Origin: Halapricum hydrolyticum
GTDB taxonomy: Archaea; Halobacteriota; Halobacteria; Halobacteriales; Haloarculaceae
Reading direction: 5' to 3'
NCBI GenBank assembly: GCA_025517565.1
Contig: JAOPKD010000020.1
Span: forward strand, 1-50,797
Length of the DNA stretch: 50,797 bases
Made by a program: the position numbers and the translations under genes
Shown: positions 16,747-26,360 of the stretch, one piece after another
Layout: each line of letters starts with the position of its first letter
Numbering within the stretch: position 1 is the stretch's first letter
Notes under the pieces: model-generated
The model's database searches: none
The model's input: only the letters and a program-made list of their open reading frames with translations
Told to the model about the DNA's origin: nothing

Positions 16747-17712
16747 CTACTCCGGCTCTTCCAGTGCCTCGACCAGCGCGCACTTCCGACAGATGTCTCG
16801 TGCGGTCGGCGCGCCACAGCGCTCGCACTCGCCGTAGCTCTGGCGACCACCGCCGTAGGCGTCGGCGGCCAGCGCGGCGAGCTCCTCGTAGCCGGACATG
16901 ATCGAGTGGCGCGTCCCGGGATGGTCCTCTTCGAGATCGAGCATCAGTCGCTGAATCTCACCGCGGAAGGCCTCCTCGGCGTGGGGGCATTCGGTGATGT
17001 GTGCCGGCAGGTCTTCGAGCTGTGCGTACAGCGCGACTTCTTTCTCCGGGACGTCCCGAAGTGGCTTCGCGCGCGGAACGTGATGGTCCTGTTCGGTTCG
17101 CTCGTCCAGCGGGCCGAGGCTGGCGTCGAAGTGTTTTGCGATCTGCTCGACGTCGCCCTCGAGGAAGTTCATCAGCGCGGTCTCGGCCTCGTCGTCGAGG
17201 TTGTGACCGGTCAGCATGAGGTCGGCGTCGAACGCCTCGGCGTACCGCGACAGGAGGTCCCGACGGAACACCCCACAGTACGCACAGGGGGCCATGTTCT
17301 CGGGGTCGTCCTCGGCGACGTCGTCCATCCGCACGCCGAACTCCTCGGCGTAGCTAACCGTCTCGTGTCGGATGTCCAGCGAAGCGGTCAACGCTTCGCA
17401 GGCGTCCAGACTCTTGTCTCGATAGCCCTCGATCCCCTCGTGGATGGAGAGCGCGACCAGCTCGATCCGCGGGTCCATCGCGAAGGTATCGTGTAAGATC
17501 TGCGTGAGGACGACGCTGTCTTTCCCGCCGGAGAGGCCGATCACCCACGTCGCCGGATCCTCGGGTGTGGCGTCGTCGGGCACGAGTCCGTCCTCCCGGA
17601 TTCGTCGCCGAACCCGCTTTTCGACGCTCCGGGTGAAATGATCCGCACAGAGATGGAGCCCGGAGTAGGCGGCGTGCATCACCGCCTCGGCGCTGCACTT
17701 GTCACACTGCAT
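16747..17712 (-). CDS. ncsA: tRNA 2-thiolation enzyme NcsA/TtuA (Ncs6/Ctu1 family)
   Basis: The enzyme adds sulfur to U34 of certain tRNAs, using a SAMP/Urm1-type ubiquitin-like sulfur carrier in haloarchaea. The 321-residue protein has an N-terminal zinc knuckle (CDKC plus LCADH), the PP-loop SGGKDS (61-66) for ATP, the catalytic or cluster-binding CAYC (143-146), TGHNLDDEAET (168-178), and a C-terminal zinc ribbon (CERCG...CRKC). All key cysteines are present. It is convergent with ftsZ2 and follows purK on the same strand after 81 nt. Confidence 0.9.
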   Translation of the reverse strand: MQCDKCSAEAVMHAAYSGLHLCADHFTRSVEKRVRRRIREDGLVPDDATPEDPATWVIGLSGGKDSVVLTQILHDTFAMDPRIELVALSIHEGIEGYRDKSLDACEALTASLDIRHETVSYAEEFGVRMDDVAEDDPENMAPCAYCGVFRRDLLSRYAEAFDADLMLTGHNLDDEAETALMNFLEGDVEQIAKHFDASLGPLDERTEQDHHVPRAKPLRDVPEKEVALYAQLEDLPAHITECPHAEEAFRGEIQRLMLDLEEDHPGTRHSIMSGYEELAALAADAYGGGRQSYGECERCGAPTARDICRKCALVEALEEPE

Positions 17713-17793
17713 CTGGCCGTCCTTGCCGATACGGTCGTATGACGGTTTCGGCTTCGGAACCCCTGTTTCGGCTCGGGGAGCCCTCCGAGCGGT

Positions 17794-18954
17794 TCACTCC
17801 GCCGCGTCGTCGAACGTCAACTCATCCCGGACGGCACGCGTCGCTTCGAGCAATTCCGTCGGATCGGCGCCGTCAGCTCCGGTCCGGGTGAGATGGCCCA
17901 TCTTCCGGAGTTCGTACACCTCGTCTTTGCCGTAGTAGTGGAGGTGACAGCCGTCGGCCTCCAGGGCGCGATCGACGTTGTACAGCGTCGCTTTCTGCCG
18001 TCCGACGTCACCCAGGATGTTCGCCGACACTGTCGGACACCGCCGTTCGGTCGAGCCCAGCGGCCAGCCCAGGACGGCTCGGACGTGCTGCTCGAACTGG
18101 GAAGTCACACACCCCTCGATCGTCCAGTGACCCGAGTTGTGTGGTCGCGGGGCGATCTCGTTAAGCAGGATGTCCCCGTCGGAACCTTCGAAGAGTTCGA
18201 TCCCGTAGACGCCGCGTCCCGACATCTCCGCGAGCACGTCGTGGGCGATCCCCTCGGCGCGCTCGATCGTCCCCTCGTCGGTGCGAGCGGGCGCGACCGT
18301 CTCCCGGAGGATCTCCTCGCGGTGGATCGTCTCGGTGACGGGGAACGTGTCGATCTCGCCGTCGCCTTTGACGCCCATGATCGCGAGTTCGCGCTCGTAG
18401 TCGACGAACCCCTCGACCATCGCGGGGCCGGCAACCTGCTCCAGTGCGGGTTCGACGTCGCTTGCGTCCTCGATGGCGACGTTGCCCCGCCCGTCGTAGC
18501 CACCCATCCGCGCTTTGAGCATGAGCGGATACCCCAGCTCTTCGGCTGCCTCGTAGACGTCGGCTGCCTTCTCGACGGCACGAAACGGCGGGACGGGAAC
18601 CCCGGCTGCCTCCATCCGTCGCTTCTGGACGAGTTTGTCTTCGATCAGCGATAGCGTCTCCGGGTTGGGATGGACGGGCGTGTTGGTCTCCTCGCTGACC
18701 GCCTGCAGCAGTTCGGGATCGACGAGTTCGATCTCGAAGGTCAGCACGTCCACGCGTTCGGCGAGTCGCCGGAACGTCTCCCGGTCGTCGAATCCGCCGA
18801 CGAGTTGCTCGCGAGCGACCGGTGCGGCCGGGGCGTCCTCGGTCGGGTCGGAGACGGCCACCTCGACGCCGAGCGGCGCCGCGGCTTCGGCGAGCATCCG
18901 CCCGAGCTGGCCAGCTCCGACGACCCCCAGTGTCGGGCCTGGAAGCGTCGTCAT
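17794..18954 (-). CDS. purK: 5-(carboxyamino)imidazole ribonucleotide synthase
   Basis: PurK carboxylates AIR with bicarbonate and ATP in purine synthesis. The 386-residue product begins with a biotin-carboxylase-like N domain (TLGVVGAGQLGRMLAEAAAPLG), followed by an ATP-grasp core (YPLMLKARMGGYDGRGN) and the catalytic RPHNSGHWTIEGC. No purE gene is adjacent. A TATA-like cttttagc lies about 28 nt before the ATG at 18954, so the gene probably has its own leaderless promoter although it follows the Agl23-like genes on the same strand by 40 nt. Confidence 0.93.
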   Translation of the reverse strand: MTTLPGPTLGVVGAGQLGRMLAEAAAPLGVEVAVSDPTEDAPAAPVAREQLVGGFDDRETFRRLAERVDVLTFEIELVDPELLQAVSEETNTPVHPNPETLSLIEDKLVQKRRMEAAGVPVPPFRAVEKAADVYEAAEELGYPLMLKARMGGYDGRGNVAIEDASDVEPALEQVAGPAMVEGFVDYERELAIMGVKGDGEIDTFPVTETIHREEILRETVAPARTDEGTIERAEGIAHDVLAEMSGRGVYGIELFEGSDGDILLNEIAPRPHNSGHWTIEGCVTSQFEQHVRAVLGWPLGSTERRCPTVSANILGDVGRQKATLYNVDRALEADGCHLHYYGKDEVYELRKMGHLTRTGADGADPTELLEATRAVRDELTFDDAAE

Positions 18955-18994
18955 GTACTCGCGGCTATCCCTCGGGTCGCTAAAAGCGTTGTCT

Positions 18995-21064
18995 TCACTG
19001 CTTCAGTGCCGACGGGTCGATCAGGATCGCCGTCTCGGTGCCGTGCGTGCGGAGTTCGTAGACGGTGTACTCGTAGCCGTCGATCCCCTCGAGTTGCTGG
19101 GTGAGGACGGGAACCGATCGCTCGCGCGTGATGATAACCGGTGGCGGATCTCCGCTGACTGGTCCGAGTTCGGTCGAGGTCTGAATGCAGGTCACGTCCG
19201 CGCCGGCGGCGTGGAGATACCAGGGCAGCGGGAGCCCGTCGAACCACTGTGAGGTACCCATGCAGGCGGGGAAGAAGTACTCGCTCTCGCCGTTCCCGAC
19301 GAAATAATTGCCGAACAGGAGGACGTCCGTCCCGTCGTTTTCGGCAGCGATCCGATCGATGGCCTGGAGGTCGTAGCGCATGTCGCCGGCCGGCTGGCCG
19401 TACTGGATCAGGTCGTTCTCCTCGGCGTCGGTGTCGTGGACGTACGCCGCGCCAACCGCCGTCGCGACGACGTGTCCGAAGACGACCACGAGCAACAGCG
19501 CGACGAGAACGGGCGTGACTGCGTCACGGTCGGTCGCGGCGTTGCGGCCCCAGCGGTAGAACGCTCCCAGCCCTGCGGCTGCGGGAATCGTCAACACGAC
19601 GGCCGGGTGGGCGGCGTTCCACGGCCCGAAGATATCGAGCCCCAGCGGGTAGCCGATCACCGACGCGACGCCGGCGTAGGTGCCGAACAGGACTAGGTTC
19701 CGCGAGCTCTCGCGGCCGTAGCGCTCGTAGAGGAACCCGAGCCCCGCGAACAGCAGCGTCGGCAACGCGTGGCGTTTCAGGACGTCGAAGTACTGCGGTG
19801 CGAACTCCAGGTATCGATCCAGCAGCGACGAGTCCTCTCCGCTCGAGAGTGCCTTGTCCGACCACGTCGGATACTCGCTGTACCAGTAGTCCCAGGTGTT
19901 CTCGACGAGGTCCGGAAAGACGAGCGGGTTCGATATCGCGTCCCCGAGCGTGACCGATCCCACTGCCGACCCCGAGACTGGGTAGTGGTCGACGGCCGCT
20001 CCCCGGGGCGCGAACGTGAACAGCCAGACCCCGCCCAGCAGGACCGCGGCTCCGACGACGTGGAGCGGGAGCCCACCCAGCAGCGACACCGTCACGACTA
20101 CGAGACGGCGAACCGCCCACGCGACCGTTCTATAGAGGGCTCCGATCGGGTTCCGAAGGGGCCTCGGGAGCACCGCGACGGCCGACGAGACGGCGCGTCG
20201 AACCCGACTCGCGAACGACGCGACTACTGCCACGCCGCTCGCAGCCCTGGCCGCGAGCCCCGAAAGCGGCCGAGCGGCTGCGTCCGGGAGCCGATCGACC
20301 ACTGCCCGGAGACGGGCGCGTCCGCTCGCCACGATGGGACGCACGTCGGTTCCCGGACGAATTCCGGCCCGCACCGAGCCGATCTGTCGCCGGAGCAACG
20401 CGGCCCCGCTGGGATCCGTCCGCGGCCGGAACAGCGCGGTATCGAGCAGCAGCGCGCCGGCACCGAGCCACGTCAGCACGTAGATGAGTGCGTTCTCCTT
20501 GGAGGCGATCCCGAATCCGAGAAAGAGCGCGGCGGGGTAGAGATACCGGCCGTCACGGGTGTCGTAGGTCCGGACGAGAAAGCCCAGCGCCGTGAGCATG
20601 AACGCGGCGACCAGCACGTCACTGCGGAGAAAGCGAGAGTAGTACAGCAGGATCGGGTTCAGCGCCAGCAGCAGTGCCAGAAACACCGTCTCGTGGTCCC
20701 GGAGGTGTTCCCGAAACAGCAGCGCCGACAGCGGCAGGAAGCCCCCGACCAGCGCGACCGGAAGCCGCGCGTAGAAGTCAGTCGGGCCGAACAGCGCGAA
20801 CAGCGGCCGAGTCGCGTGGTGGACGAACGGCCCGTGGATGATCGACCGGTAGACGAACGCGCCGGTCTCCTCGTAGCGGAGGATCCAGTAGGCGACCCGT
20901 GCCTCGTCCCAGTGCGCCGTCCGATAGCCGAGCCAGAACAGCCGCGCCAGGAGTGCCGCGATCGCGATCGCGACCACTGCGAAGACGAGCGGATCACGAC
21001 CGCGGAGCGCTCCCGCCACCCGCGCACGGAAAGAGGGCTTCGACACGTTCCGACCCGCGTCCAT
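18995..21064 (-). CDS. Agl23-type multi-pass membrane protein, first paralogue
   Basis: The start at 21064 gives 689 residues. The N-terminal half has the GT-C-like layout of the TIGR03663/Agl23 group: a membrane helix, then an acidic loop YRTAHWDEARVAYW, YRSIIHGPFVHH and LLYYSRFLRSDVL. Agl23 is described as associated with lipid-linked sugar flipping or N-glycosylation in haloarchaea. Compared with its neighbour, this copy carries an extra basic segment of roughly 100 residues in the middle (RPRTDPSGAALLRRQ to RNPIGALYRT). The C-terminal part is soluble and probably extracytoplasmic. It lies 49 nt after the paralogue. Confidence 0.85.
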   Translation of the reverse strand: MDAGRNVSKPSFRARVAGALRGRDPLVFAVVAIAIAALLARLFWLGYRTAHWDEARVAYWILRYEETGAFVYRSIIHGPFVHHATRPLFALFGPTDFYARLPVALVGGFLPLSALLFREHLRDHETVFLALLLALNPILLYYSRFLRSDVLVAAFMLTALGFLVRTYDTRDGRYLYPAALFLGFGIASKENALIYVLTWLGAGALLLDTALFRPRTDPSGAALLRRQIGSVRAGIRPGTDVRPIVASGRARLRAVVDRLPDAAARPLSGLAARAASGVAVVASFASRVRRAVSSAVAVLPRPLRNPIGALYRTVAWAVRRLVVVTVSLLGGLPLHVVGAAVLLGGVWLFTFAPRGAAVDHYPVSGSAVGSVTLGDAISNPLVFPDLVENTWDYWYSEYPTWSDKALSSGEDSSLLDRYLEFAPQYFDVLKRHALPTLLFAGLGFLYERYGRESSRNLVLFGTYAGVASVIGYPLGLDIFGPWNAAHPAVVLTIPAAAGLGAFYRWGRNAATDRDAVTPVLVALLLVVVFGHVVATAVGAAYVHDTDAEENDLIQYGQPAGDMRYDLQAIDRIAAENDGTDVLLFGNYFVGNGESEYFFPACMGTSQWFDGLPLPWYLHAAGADVTCIQTSTELGPVSGDPPPVIITRERSVPVLTQQLEGIDGYEYTVYELRTHGTETAILIDPSALKQ

Positions 21065-21113
21065 ACCGCCACCCTGTTCGGCCGGGGATATATGGGTTGC
21101 CGTCGCCGACCGA

Positions 21114-22949
21114 TCACTTCCGGACGTAGACCTGGATCGTCGGCGTCGCCCCCTCGCGATACCGCAGGCTGAACGTTCCACGGTCCTCGTAGTTATCTTC
21201 CAGCCAGGCGGTCGGGACGCTGTCGTCGCCCAGCCGGGTGATCACGACTGGCGGCCGATCCTGTTCGACGCGCTCGCGCAATCCGGCCGGCTCTCTGGCG
21301 CAACTCGCGTTCGTACCTGTCGATGCCAGATACCATTGCATCGGGAGGAACTTCCCGAAGTCGGTACAGACGGGTCGGACGTTCCAGGCTCGCCCGGAGT
21401 GGACGGGTCCGACGATCGACGCGTCCTCGCTGGCGTTGCCGTAGACCAGCACGTCGGGGTTCTCACCCGGCGCTGCCGCCTGTAATTCTTCGACGACCGG
21501 GTCGAGATCATCGTAGGGCTGGCCGAACTGGACGAGGTCGTTGCTCTCGTGGGAGGGGTTGAGATAGACGTGCGTCGCCCCGCTCCAGGCCACCGTCGCG
21601 ACGACCATCACGAGGATCAGCGCTGTCAGGCCGACGTCGATCGGTTCGTCTTCCTGGTAGGCCTCTCTCCCCCAGCGATAGATCGTCGCGAGGCCGACGG
21701 CGGCCGGGATCGACAGCGGCAGCAGGACGTGGACGTTGTTCCACTTCCAGCCTCCGCCGATCGACAGTCCGAGCGGGTAGCCCACGATCGACGCCGCGCC
21801 GGCGTAGAACAGGAAGAACACCAGCACGCGCCCCTCGGCGACGGCGTAGCGCTCGCGGACGAACCCGGCTATCGCGAAGAACACAAGCGGGGCCGACGTG
21901 CCGATCAGTCCGTCTCTGAGGGCGCCACCCAGCCGATCCTGGTAGTCCTCGAAGGTCAACCCGCCGGTCTTGCCACCCCAGGCGAGGTATTCGCCGCGGA
22001 ACTGCTCGACGGTCGCATCGAGCAGTGGCCCCCACTTCGTCGGGTCGCTCATCGCCTCGCCCAGCCCGACGGTCTCCGCCTCGCTGGCCCCGGTGAGCAA
22101 CCCTTCGAGCCCGTCCCCGCGCGGCGCGAACATGAACAGCCAGACGAGCGCGAACACCGCCAGTGCTCCGAGGGCGTGCAACGCGTACACGCCCACGCGC
22201 TTTCGCGTGTCTAGCTGGGTCTTCGCCCGCCGGGCGTACAGGCGACCGGTCGTCGCCAGCGCTCCAAGCCGATCGATCCCGGTCCGGTTCGACCCCGGTC
22301 GGTCGAGTGCCCGATCGGCCACGAGCACGCCCGCGCCGAGCCAGGTGAGGAGGTACAGCAGCGAGTTCTCCTTCGAGGCGACCGCGAGTGCGAGACAGAG
22401 CGCCGCGCCGTAGAGATATCGCACTCGTCGCCGTTCGAGTAGCCGGACGATCATTCCGAGCGCGACGAAGGCGAAGGCTCCGACCAGGACGTCGCTGCGC
22501 ATGAACCGCGAGTAGTACAGCAACACGGGGTTGAACGCCAGGAACAGCGAGAGCGCAACGGTCTCTGCGTCCCGGAGGTGATCCCGGAACAACAGTGCAG
22601 CGAGCGGCAACAGCCCGCCGATCAGCGCCACGGGAAGCCGCATCACGAAGTCGTTCGGACCGAGCAGCCCGAACAGCCAGCGATCGACGTGCTGGATGAA
22701 GGGGCCGTGGACGATCGACCGATACGCGAAGTGACCCTCTTCCTGGGCATACAGCGCCCAGTATGCGACACGGGCCTCGTCCCAGTGCGCCGGGCGTGCG
22801 CCGAGCGCGATCAGGCGAGCGGCCAGCGCGAGGAGGGCGACGACTGCGACGCCGAGGAGGACGGTGTCGTACTCGCGAAGACGGGCGACGACCGGGTGTG
22901 GGGTCGGTGACGAAGACGGGACGCGTGCGTCCGGCGGGGCGTCGGACAT
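21114..22949 (-). CDS. Agl23-type multi-pass membrane protein, second paralogue
   Basis: The product has 611 residues from the ATG at 22949. It repeats the features of the adjacent paralogue in the same order: ARPAHWDEARVAYW, YRSIVHGPFIQH, LLYYSRFMRSDVL, a run of membrane helices and a soluble C-terminal domain with NASCAREPAG. The DE pair in the first external loop matches the metal or donor-binding acidic motif of GT-C glycosyltransferases. The central insertion of the other copy is shorter here. The tandem copies probably arose by duplication. It is divergent from ribH with about 105 nt between starts. Confidence 0.85.
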   Translation of the reverse strand: MSDAPPDARVPSSSPTPHPVVARLREYDTVLLGVAVVALLALAARLIALGARPAHWDEARVAYWALYAQEEGHFAYRSIVHGPFIQHVDRWLFGLLGPNDFVMRLPVALIGGLLPLAALLFRDHLRDAETVALSLFLAFNPVLLYYSRFMRSDVLVGAFAFVALGMIVRLLERRRVRYLYGAALCLALAVASKENSLLYLLTWLGAGVLVADRALDRPGSNRTGIDRLGALATTGRLYARRAKTQLDTRKRVGVYALHALGALAVFALVWLFMFAPRGDGLEGLLTGASEAETVGLGEAMSDPTKWGPLLDATVEQFRGEYLAWGGKTGGLTFEDYQDRLGGALRDGLIGTSAPLVFFAIAGFVRERYAVAEGRVLVFFLFYAGAASIVGYPLGLSIGGGWKWNNVHVLLPLSIPAAVGLATIYRWGREAYQEDEPIDVGLTALILVMVVATVAWSGATHVYLNPSHESNDLVQFGQPYDDLDPVVEELQAAAPGENPDVLVYGNASEDASIVGPVHSGRAWNVRPVCTDFGKFLPMQWYLASTGTNASCAREPAGLRERVEQDRPPVVITRLGDDSVPTAWLEDNYEDRGTFSLRYREGATPTIQVYVRK

Positions 22950-23053
22950 GCCCGGATGCGTGGCGCGAGCGGATAGAAGTCTTCCGATCCCGACGACAGT
23001 CGTCCCCGAAGTGGAACGGTACATCTTTCACCGACGGCTCCGACCCCGCAGGT

Positions 23054-23467
23054 ATGGTCAGGCTCGGGCTGGTGATCGGCCAGTACGACAAGCACGGAGC
23101 GGTACTTTCGGAGATGGAAGCGTCGGCTCGGGAGGCCGCCGACGAGCGTGGCGCGGAGATCGTCGAGACGCTGGAGGTTCCCGGCGCGTACGACATCCCG
23201 CTGGCGGCCGACCGGCTCGCCCGTCGCGACGACGTCGACGCCGTTGTCACGCTCGGGGTCATCATCTCCGGGGACACCGACCACGATCAGGTCATCGGCC
23301 ACGCCGCTGCAGGAGGGCTCACCGACGTGAGCCTCGATCGAGACACGCCGGTCACGCTCGGGGTCATCGGCCCGGGCATGAGCCAGGACGAAGCCGCGGC
23401 CCGCACCCACAAGGGACGCGAGGCCGTCGAGAGCGCCATCGATATCGTTGCCGAACTCCAATCGTGA
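23054..23467 (+). CDS. ribH: 6,7-dimethyl-8-ribityllumazine synthase
   Basis: RibH condenses the pyrimidine intermediate with a four-carbon unit in riboflavin synthesis. At 137 residues it is the short archaeal form. It shows the conserved EVPGAYDIPLAADRL (41-55) and the GVIISGDTDHDQVIGHAA block with the catalytic His (68-85). The ATG at 23054 gives the standard start (VRLGLVIGQYD). Another riboflavin/FAD gene, ribL, is 2.5 kb downstream but on the opposite strand, so they are not one operon. The stop is 28 nt before the aminotransferase start. Confidence 0.9.
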   Translation: MVRLGLVIGQYDKHGAVLSEMEASAREAADERGAEIVETLEVPGAYDIPLAADRLARRDDVDAVVTLGVIISGDTDHDQVIGHAAAGGLTDVSLDRDTPVTLGVIGPGMSQDEAAARTHKGREAVESAIDIVAELQS

Positions 23468-23495
23468 GCGACACACCCGTTTCAGAATCCCAACC

Positions 23496-24656
23496 ATGAG
23501 CTACGAACCAACGTTCGCAGACCGCGTCCAGCGCGTCGAACCGTCCGCGACGATCGCCATCTCGAATCTCGCCGCCGAACTCGAAGCCGAGGGCAAAGAC
23601 GTCGTCGACCTCTCGGTCGGCGAGCCCGACTTCGACACGCCCGAACCGATCAAACAGGCCGCCAAGGACGCGATGGACGCCGGCCACGTCGGCTACACAT
23701 CCTCGAACGGTATTCCAGAACTCAAGGAGGCCATCGTCGAGAAACTGCACGACGACGGGCTCACCCAGTACGGAACCGAGAACGTCATCGTCACGCCCGG
23801 CGGCAAGCAGGCCCTCTACGAGGTCTTCCAGACCATCATCGACGACGGGGATGAGGTCGTCCTGCTCGATCCGGCGTGGGTCTCCTACGAGGCGATGGCG
23901 AAACTCGCCGGCGGCTCGCTGGCCCGCGTCGACACCGCCGCTCACGACTTCGATCTCGAACCCGCACTCGCGGAGCTGGCCGAGACGGTCAGCGACGACA
24001 CCGAACTGCTCGTGGTCAACTCCCCGGGCAATCCTCACGGATCGGTCTACTCCCGGGACGCCCTGGAAGGGGTCCGAGATCTGGCCGTCGAGCACGACTT
24101 CGCCGTGATCTCCGACGAGATCTACAAGGAGATTACCTACGACGACGCCGAGCCGATCAGCCTCGGCACCCTGGAGGGGATGGAGGACCGGACGATCACG
24201 CTCAACGGCTTCTCGAAGGCCTACGCCATGACTGGCTGGCGGCTGGGCTATTTCGCCGCCCCCGAATCGATCGTCGAACAGGCCGGGAAACTGCACAGCC
24301 ACTCGGTGACGTGTGCGGTCAACTTCGTCCAGCACGCCGGCGTCACGGCCCTCGAAGCGGTTGACGAAGAGATCGTCGAGATGCGCGACGCCTTCGAGGA
24401 GCGCCGGGACATGCTCGTGGACCTATTTGCCGAGCACGGCAAGGACGTGCCCGTCCCGGAAGGCGCGTTCTACATCATGCTCCCGGTTCGCGAGGACGAT
24501 CAGGCCTGGGCCGAGGAGGCCGTCGAACAGGCACAGGTCGCGACGGTTCCGGGCAGCCCGTTCGGCACGCCTGGCTACGTCCGACTCTCGTATGCGGCGA
24601 GCAAGGAGCGACTCCGCGAGGGCGTCGAGCGACTGGCCGAGGCGGACCTGCTGTAG
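23496..24656 (+). CDS. Class I/II pyridoxal-phosphate aminotransferase (aspartate type)
   Basis: The product has 386 residues. Fold-type I markers are all present: VTPGGKQAL (99-107), NSPGNPHG with Asn178, SDEIYKEI with Asp207 and Tyr210, the Schiff-base lysine in NGFSKAYAMTGWRLGY (Lys241), and the C-terminal YVRLSYA arginine. The closest fit is the archaeal aspartate or broad-range aminotransferase group; substrate cannot be fixed from sequence. It follows ribH by 28 nt, so co-transcription is likely. Confidence 0.88.
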   Translation: MSYEPTFADRVQRVEPSATIAISNLAAELEAEGKDVVDLSVGEPDFDTPEPIKQAAKDAMDAGHVGYTSSNGIPELKEAIVEKLHDDGLTQYGTENVIVTPGGKQALYEVFQTIIDDGDEVVLLDPAWVSYEAMAKLAGGSLARVDTAAHDFDLEPALAELAETVSDDTELLVVNSPGNPHGSVYSRDALEGVRDLAVEHDFAVISDEIYKEITYDDAEPISLGTLEGMEDRTITLNGFSKAYAMTGWRLGYFAAPESIVEQAGKLHSHSVTCAVNFVQHAGVTALEAVDEEIVEMRDAFEERRDMLVDLFAEHGKDVPVPEGAFYIMLPVREDDQAWAEEAVEQAQVATVPGSPFGTPGYVRLSYAASKERLREGVERLAEADLL

Positions 24657-24825
24657 TCGCACGTCCTGATCACGCGACGCATTTCGCTGTTTCGGGGTCG
24701 CAGATGTTTTCTCGAAGGGACTGTCGAGAGCCGTACGCATCGCGGATCTAGAACGTCGCCGGACGGGGGCGCTATCTTGGCTGGCGTCCACCAGAAATAT
24801 ACATTCCCGCACACATATCTGCGAT

Positions 24826-25491
24826 ATGAGTGTTGTCGGGGTGGTGCGACTCCACGAGAACCTCATCCTCTTCGAAGAGACGTTCGGCGTCGACCACGGT
24901 GTCGAGGCGAAGTTAGGGGACTTCCACTACGTCAGCGATCAGGACGGGAACAGGCAGTACGTCTTCTTCCTGTGGTGCTCGGGAGACGACCTCGACGCGT
25001 TCGACGCGGCGCTTGCGGCTGACGGGACCGTCACAGAACGGTACGTCGTCACGGAGACCGGCGAGAAGGCACTCTACTGCGTTCGAACTCGCTGGTTCCC
25101 ACCCGAGCAGCCGCTCGTGTTTCCCCTCTTTCGGAAACTCGACGTCACGGTTATCGAAGCCAGACGCGACGCGGACGGGCTGCATCTTCAGGCCCGGTTT
25201 CCGTCGCGGGACGCGCTCCGGGAGTTTCGCCGGGAAGCGAGCGCCATCGCCGATCGGGTCAACGTCGAGCGACTGTACGTCGAACGCGCCGCTAAAAACC
25301 CGCAGAGAAAACTCACGGGCCGACAGCGCGAGGCCCTGGTGCTGGCCTACGACCGCGGCTACTTCGAGACGCCCAGTCAGGCGACGCTCGAGGACCTCTC
25401 GGCGGAGTTCGGCGTGACGCCACAGACCCTCTCGAGGCACATTCGCGACGGCGTCGAGAAACTCGTCGAGGACGCGGTCGCAGAACAATAA
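24826..25491 (+). CDS. Bat-type HTH-10 transcriptional regulator
   Basis: The product has 221 residues. The first ~160 residues form a beta-rich sensor-like region without a recognisable GAF or PAS signature, and the last ~55 (LTGRQREALVLAYDRGYFETP...LSAEFGVTPQTLSRHIRDGVEKL) are the HTH-10 domain of the haloarchaeal bacterio-opsin-activator family. The target genes are unknown. A TATA-like aaatatac centred 27 nt before the ATG supports a leaderless transcript. The gene is isolated from its neighbours by 169 nt upstream and 118 nt downstream. Confidence 0.87.
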   Translation: MSVVGVVRLHENLILFEETFGVDHGVEAKLGDFHYVSDQDGNRQYVFFLWCSGDDLDAFDAALAADGTVTERYVVTETGEKALYCVRTRWFPPEQPLVFPLFRKLDVTVIEARRDADGLHLQARFPSRDALREFRREASAIADRVNVERLYVERAAKNPQRKLTGRQREALVLAYDRGYFETPSQATLEDLSAEFGVTPQTLSRHIRDGVEKLVEDAVAEQ

Positions 25492-25609
25492 AAGTGCTTC
25501 TCGATAAGCACGTGAACCGATCACAGGTAGCCAACAACAGTTCTGTTGGGGGAAAGAGAATGGTTCAGGCCCATCGGCGCGGACTCGACGTGGTGGAGGT
25601 GCGACGACG

Positions 25610-25855
25610 ATGAGCCGAACGCGAGCGGTGTACGTGGGTAGCGACGGCAACTACTACGGAGAGGCTGACATCTGGGAGCGGTTCGAGACCGGCTGCTGGG
25701 CACCCTTTGCCTGGGACTCCGAATCCGGGGAGGAGTGGGTCGAGACCGACGAACAGCAGTTGCTCGTGCTGACGCCGACTTCACCGGAGGAACTGCCCCA
25801 GAGAGTCGATATCGAGCGGACCGAGGCCGGTCTCAGTATCGACAGTGCCGTGTGA
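25610..25855 (+). CDS. Small acidic haloarchaeal protein, 81 residues
   Basis: The sequence has acidic, Trp-rich composition (NYYGEADIWERFETGCWAPFAWDSESGEEWVETDE) and no motif known to me. It follows the Bat-type regulator on the same strand, with a tiny 17-codon frame between them that is probably not a gene. Amino-acid bias argues that this is real coding sequence. The opposite-strand frame is low in acidic residues and is its shadow. Confidence 0.6.
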   Translation: MSRTRAVYVGSDGNYYGEADIWERFETGCWAPFAWDSESGEEWVETDEQQLLVLTPTSPEELPQRVDIERTEAGLSIDSAV

Positions 25856-25922
25856 CCGGATCTCCTTGCCGTCGCTACCCGCCGATTCGCACCGTTCAGT
25901 ACCGCCGACCGATTCGCGCCGC

Positions 25923-26360
25923 TTAGCACCGCCGCTGTACGATCCGGTCGATGATCTGACCCGTAGAGAGGAGTCGCTCGTCGGACGACGATTCGAGCGC
26001 ACTCACCCGTTCGACCGCACAGTCGATCCCGCGGGTCGCGAGCGCGTCCGAGATAGCGGCTTCGTCGTGGTGCTGGTCGTGACCGAGCACGATCACGTCG
26101 GGCTCGATCCGTTCGATCGGCACGAAGATGTCCTCGGTGTGTCCGAGATGCGCCTCGTCGACGGGATCGAGCGCCTCGACCATCGTCTGTCGCTGGCGAT
26201 CCGGGACGATCGGCGGGTCCTTGTGGGTGACGTTCTCCCGGCGTGCGACGATGACGTGCAACTCGGATCCGAAGGCCGCCGCTTCCTGCAGATAGTGCAG
26301 GTGGCCGGGATGAAGAATGTCGAAGGTGCCCTGGGCGACGACCCGCGTCAAAACAACCAC
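25923..26360 (-). CDS. ribL: Archaeal FAD synthetase (FMN adenylyltransferase)
   Basis: RibL transfers AMP from ATP to FMN to make FAD. The 145-residue protein is a nucleotidyltransferase of the cytidylyltransferase-like group with [19 protein letters not shown] (the HxGH motif HPGH) at residues 9-27 and [12 protein letters not shown] in the second half, as in archaeal RibL. Its start overlaps the end of the JAMM gene by 13 bp, so the two are co-translated. Some haloarchaea show the same JAMM-ribL pairing. Confidence 0.88.
   Translation of the reverse strand: MVVLTRVVAQGTFDILHPGHLHYLQEAAAFGSELHVIVARRENVTHKDPPIVPDRQRQTMVEALDPVDEAHLGHTEDIFVPIERIEPDVIVLGHDQHHDEAAISDALATRGIDCAVERVSALESSSDERLLSTGQIIDRIVQRRC

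Noticed and set aside
25557..25613. 17-codon plus-strand frame before the 81-residue gene
   Set aside because: It is too short and basic, with no signal other than ending at the next gene's start; it could be a chance leader frame.
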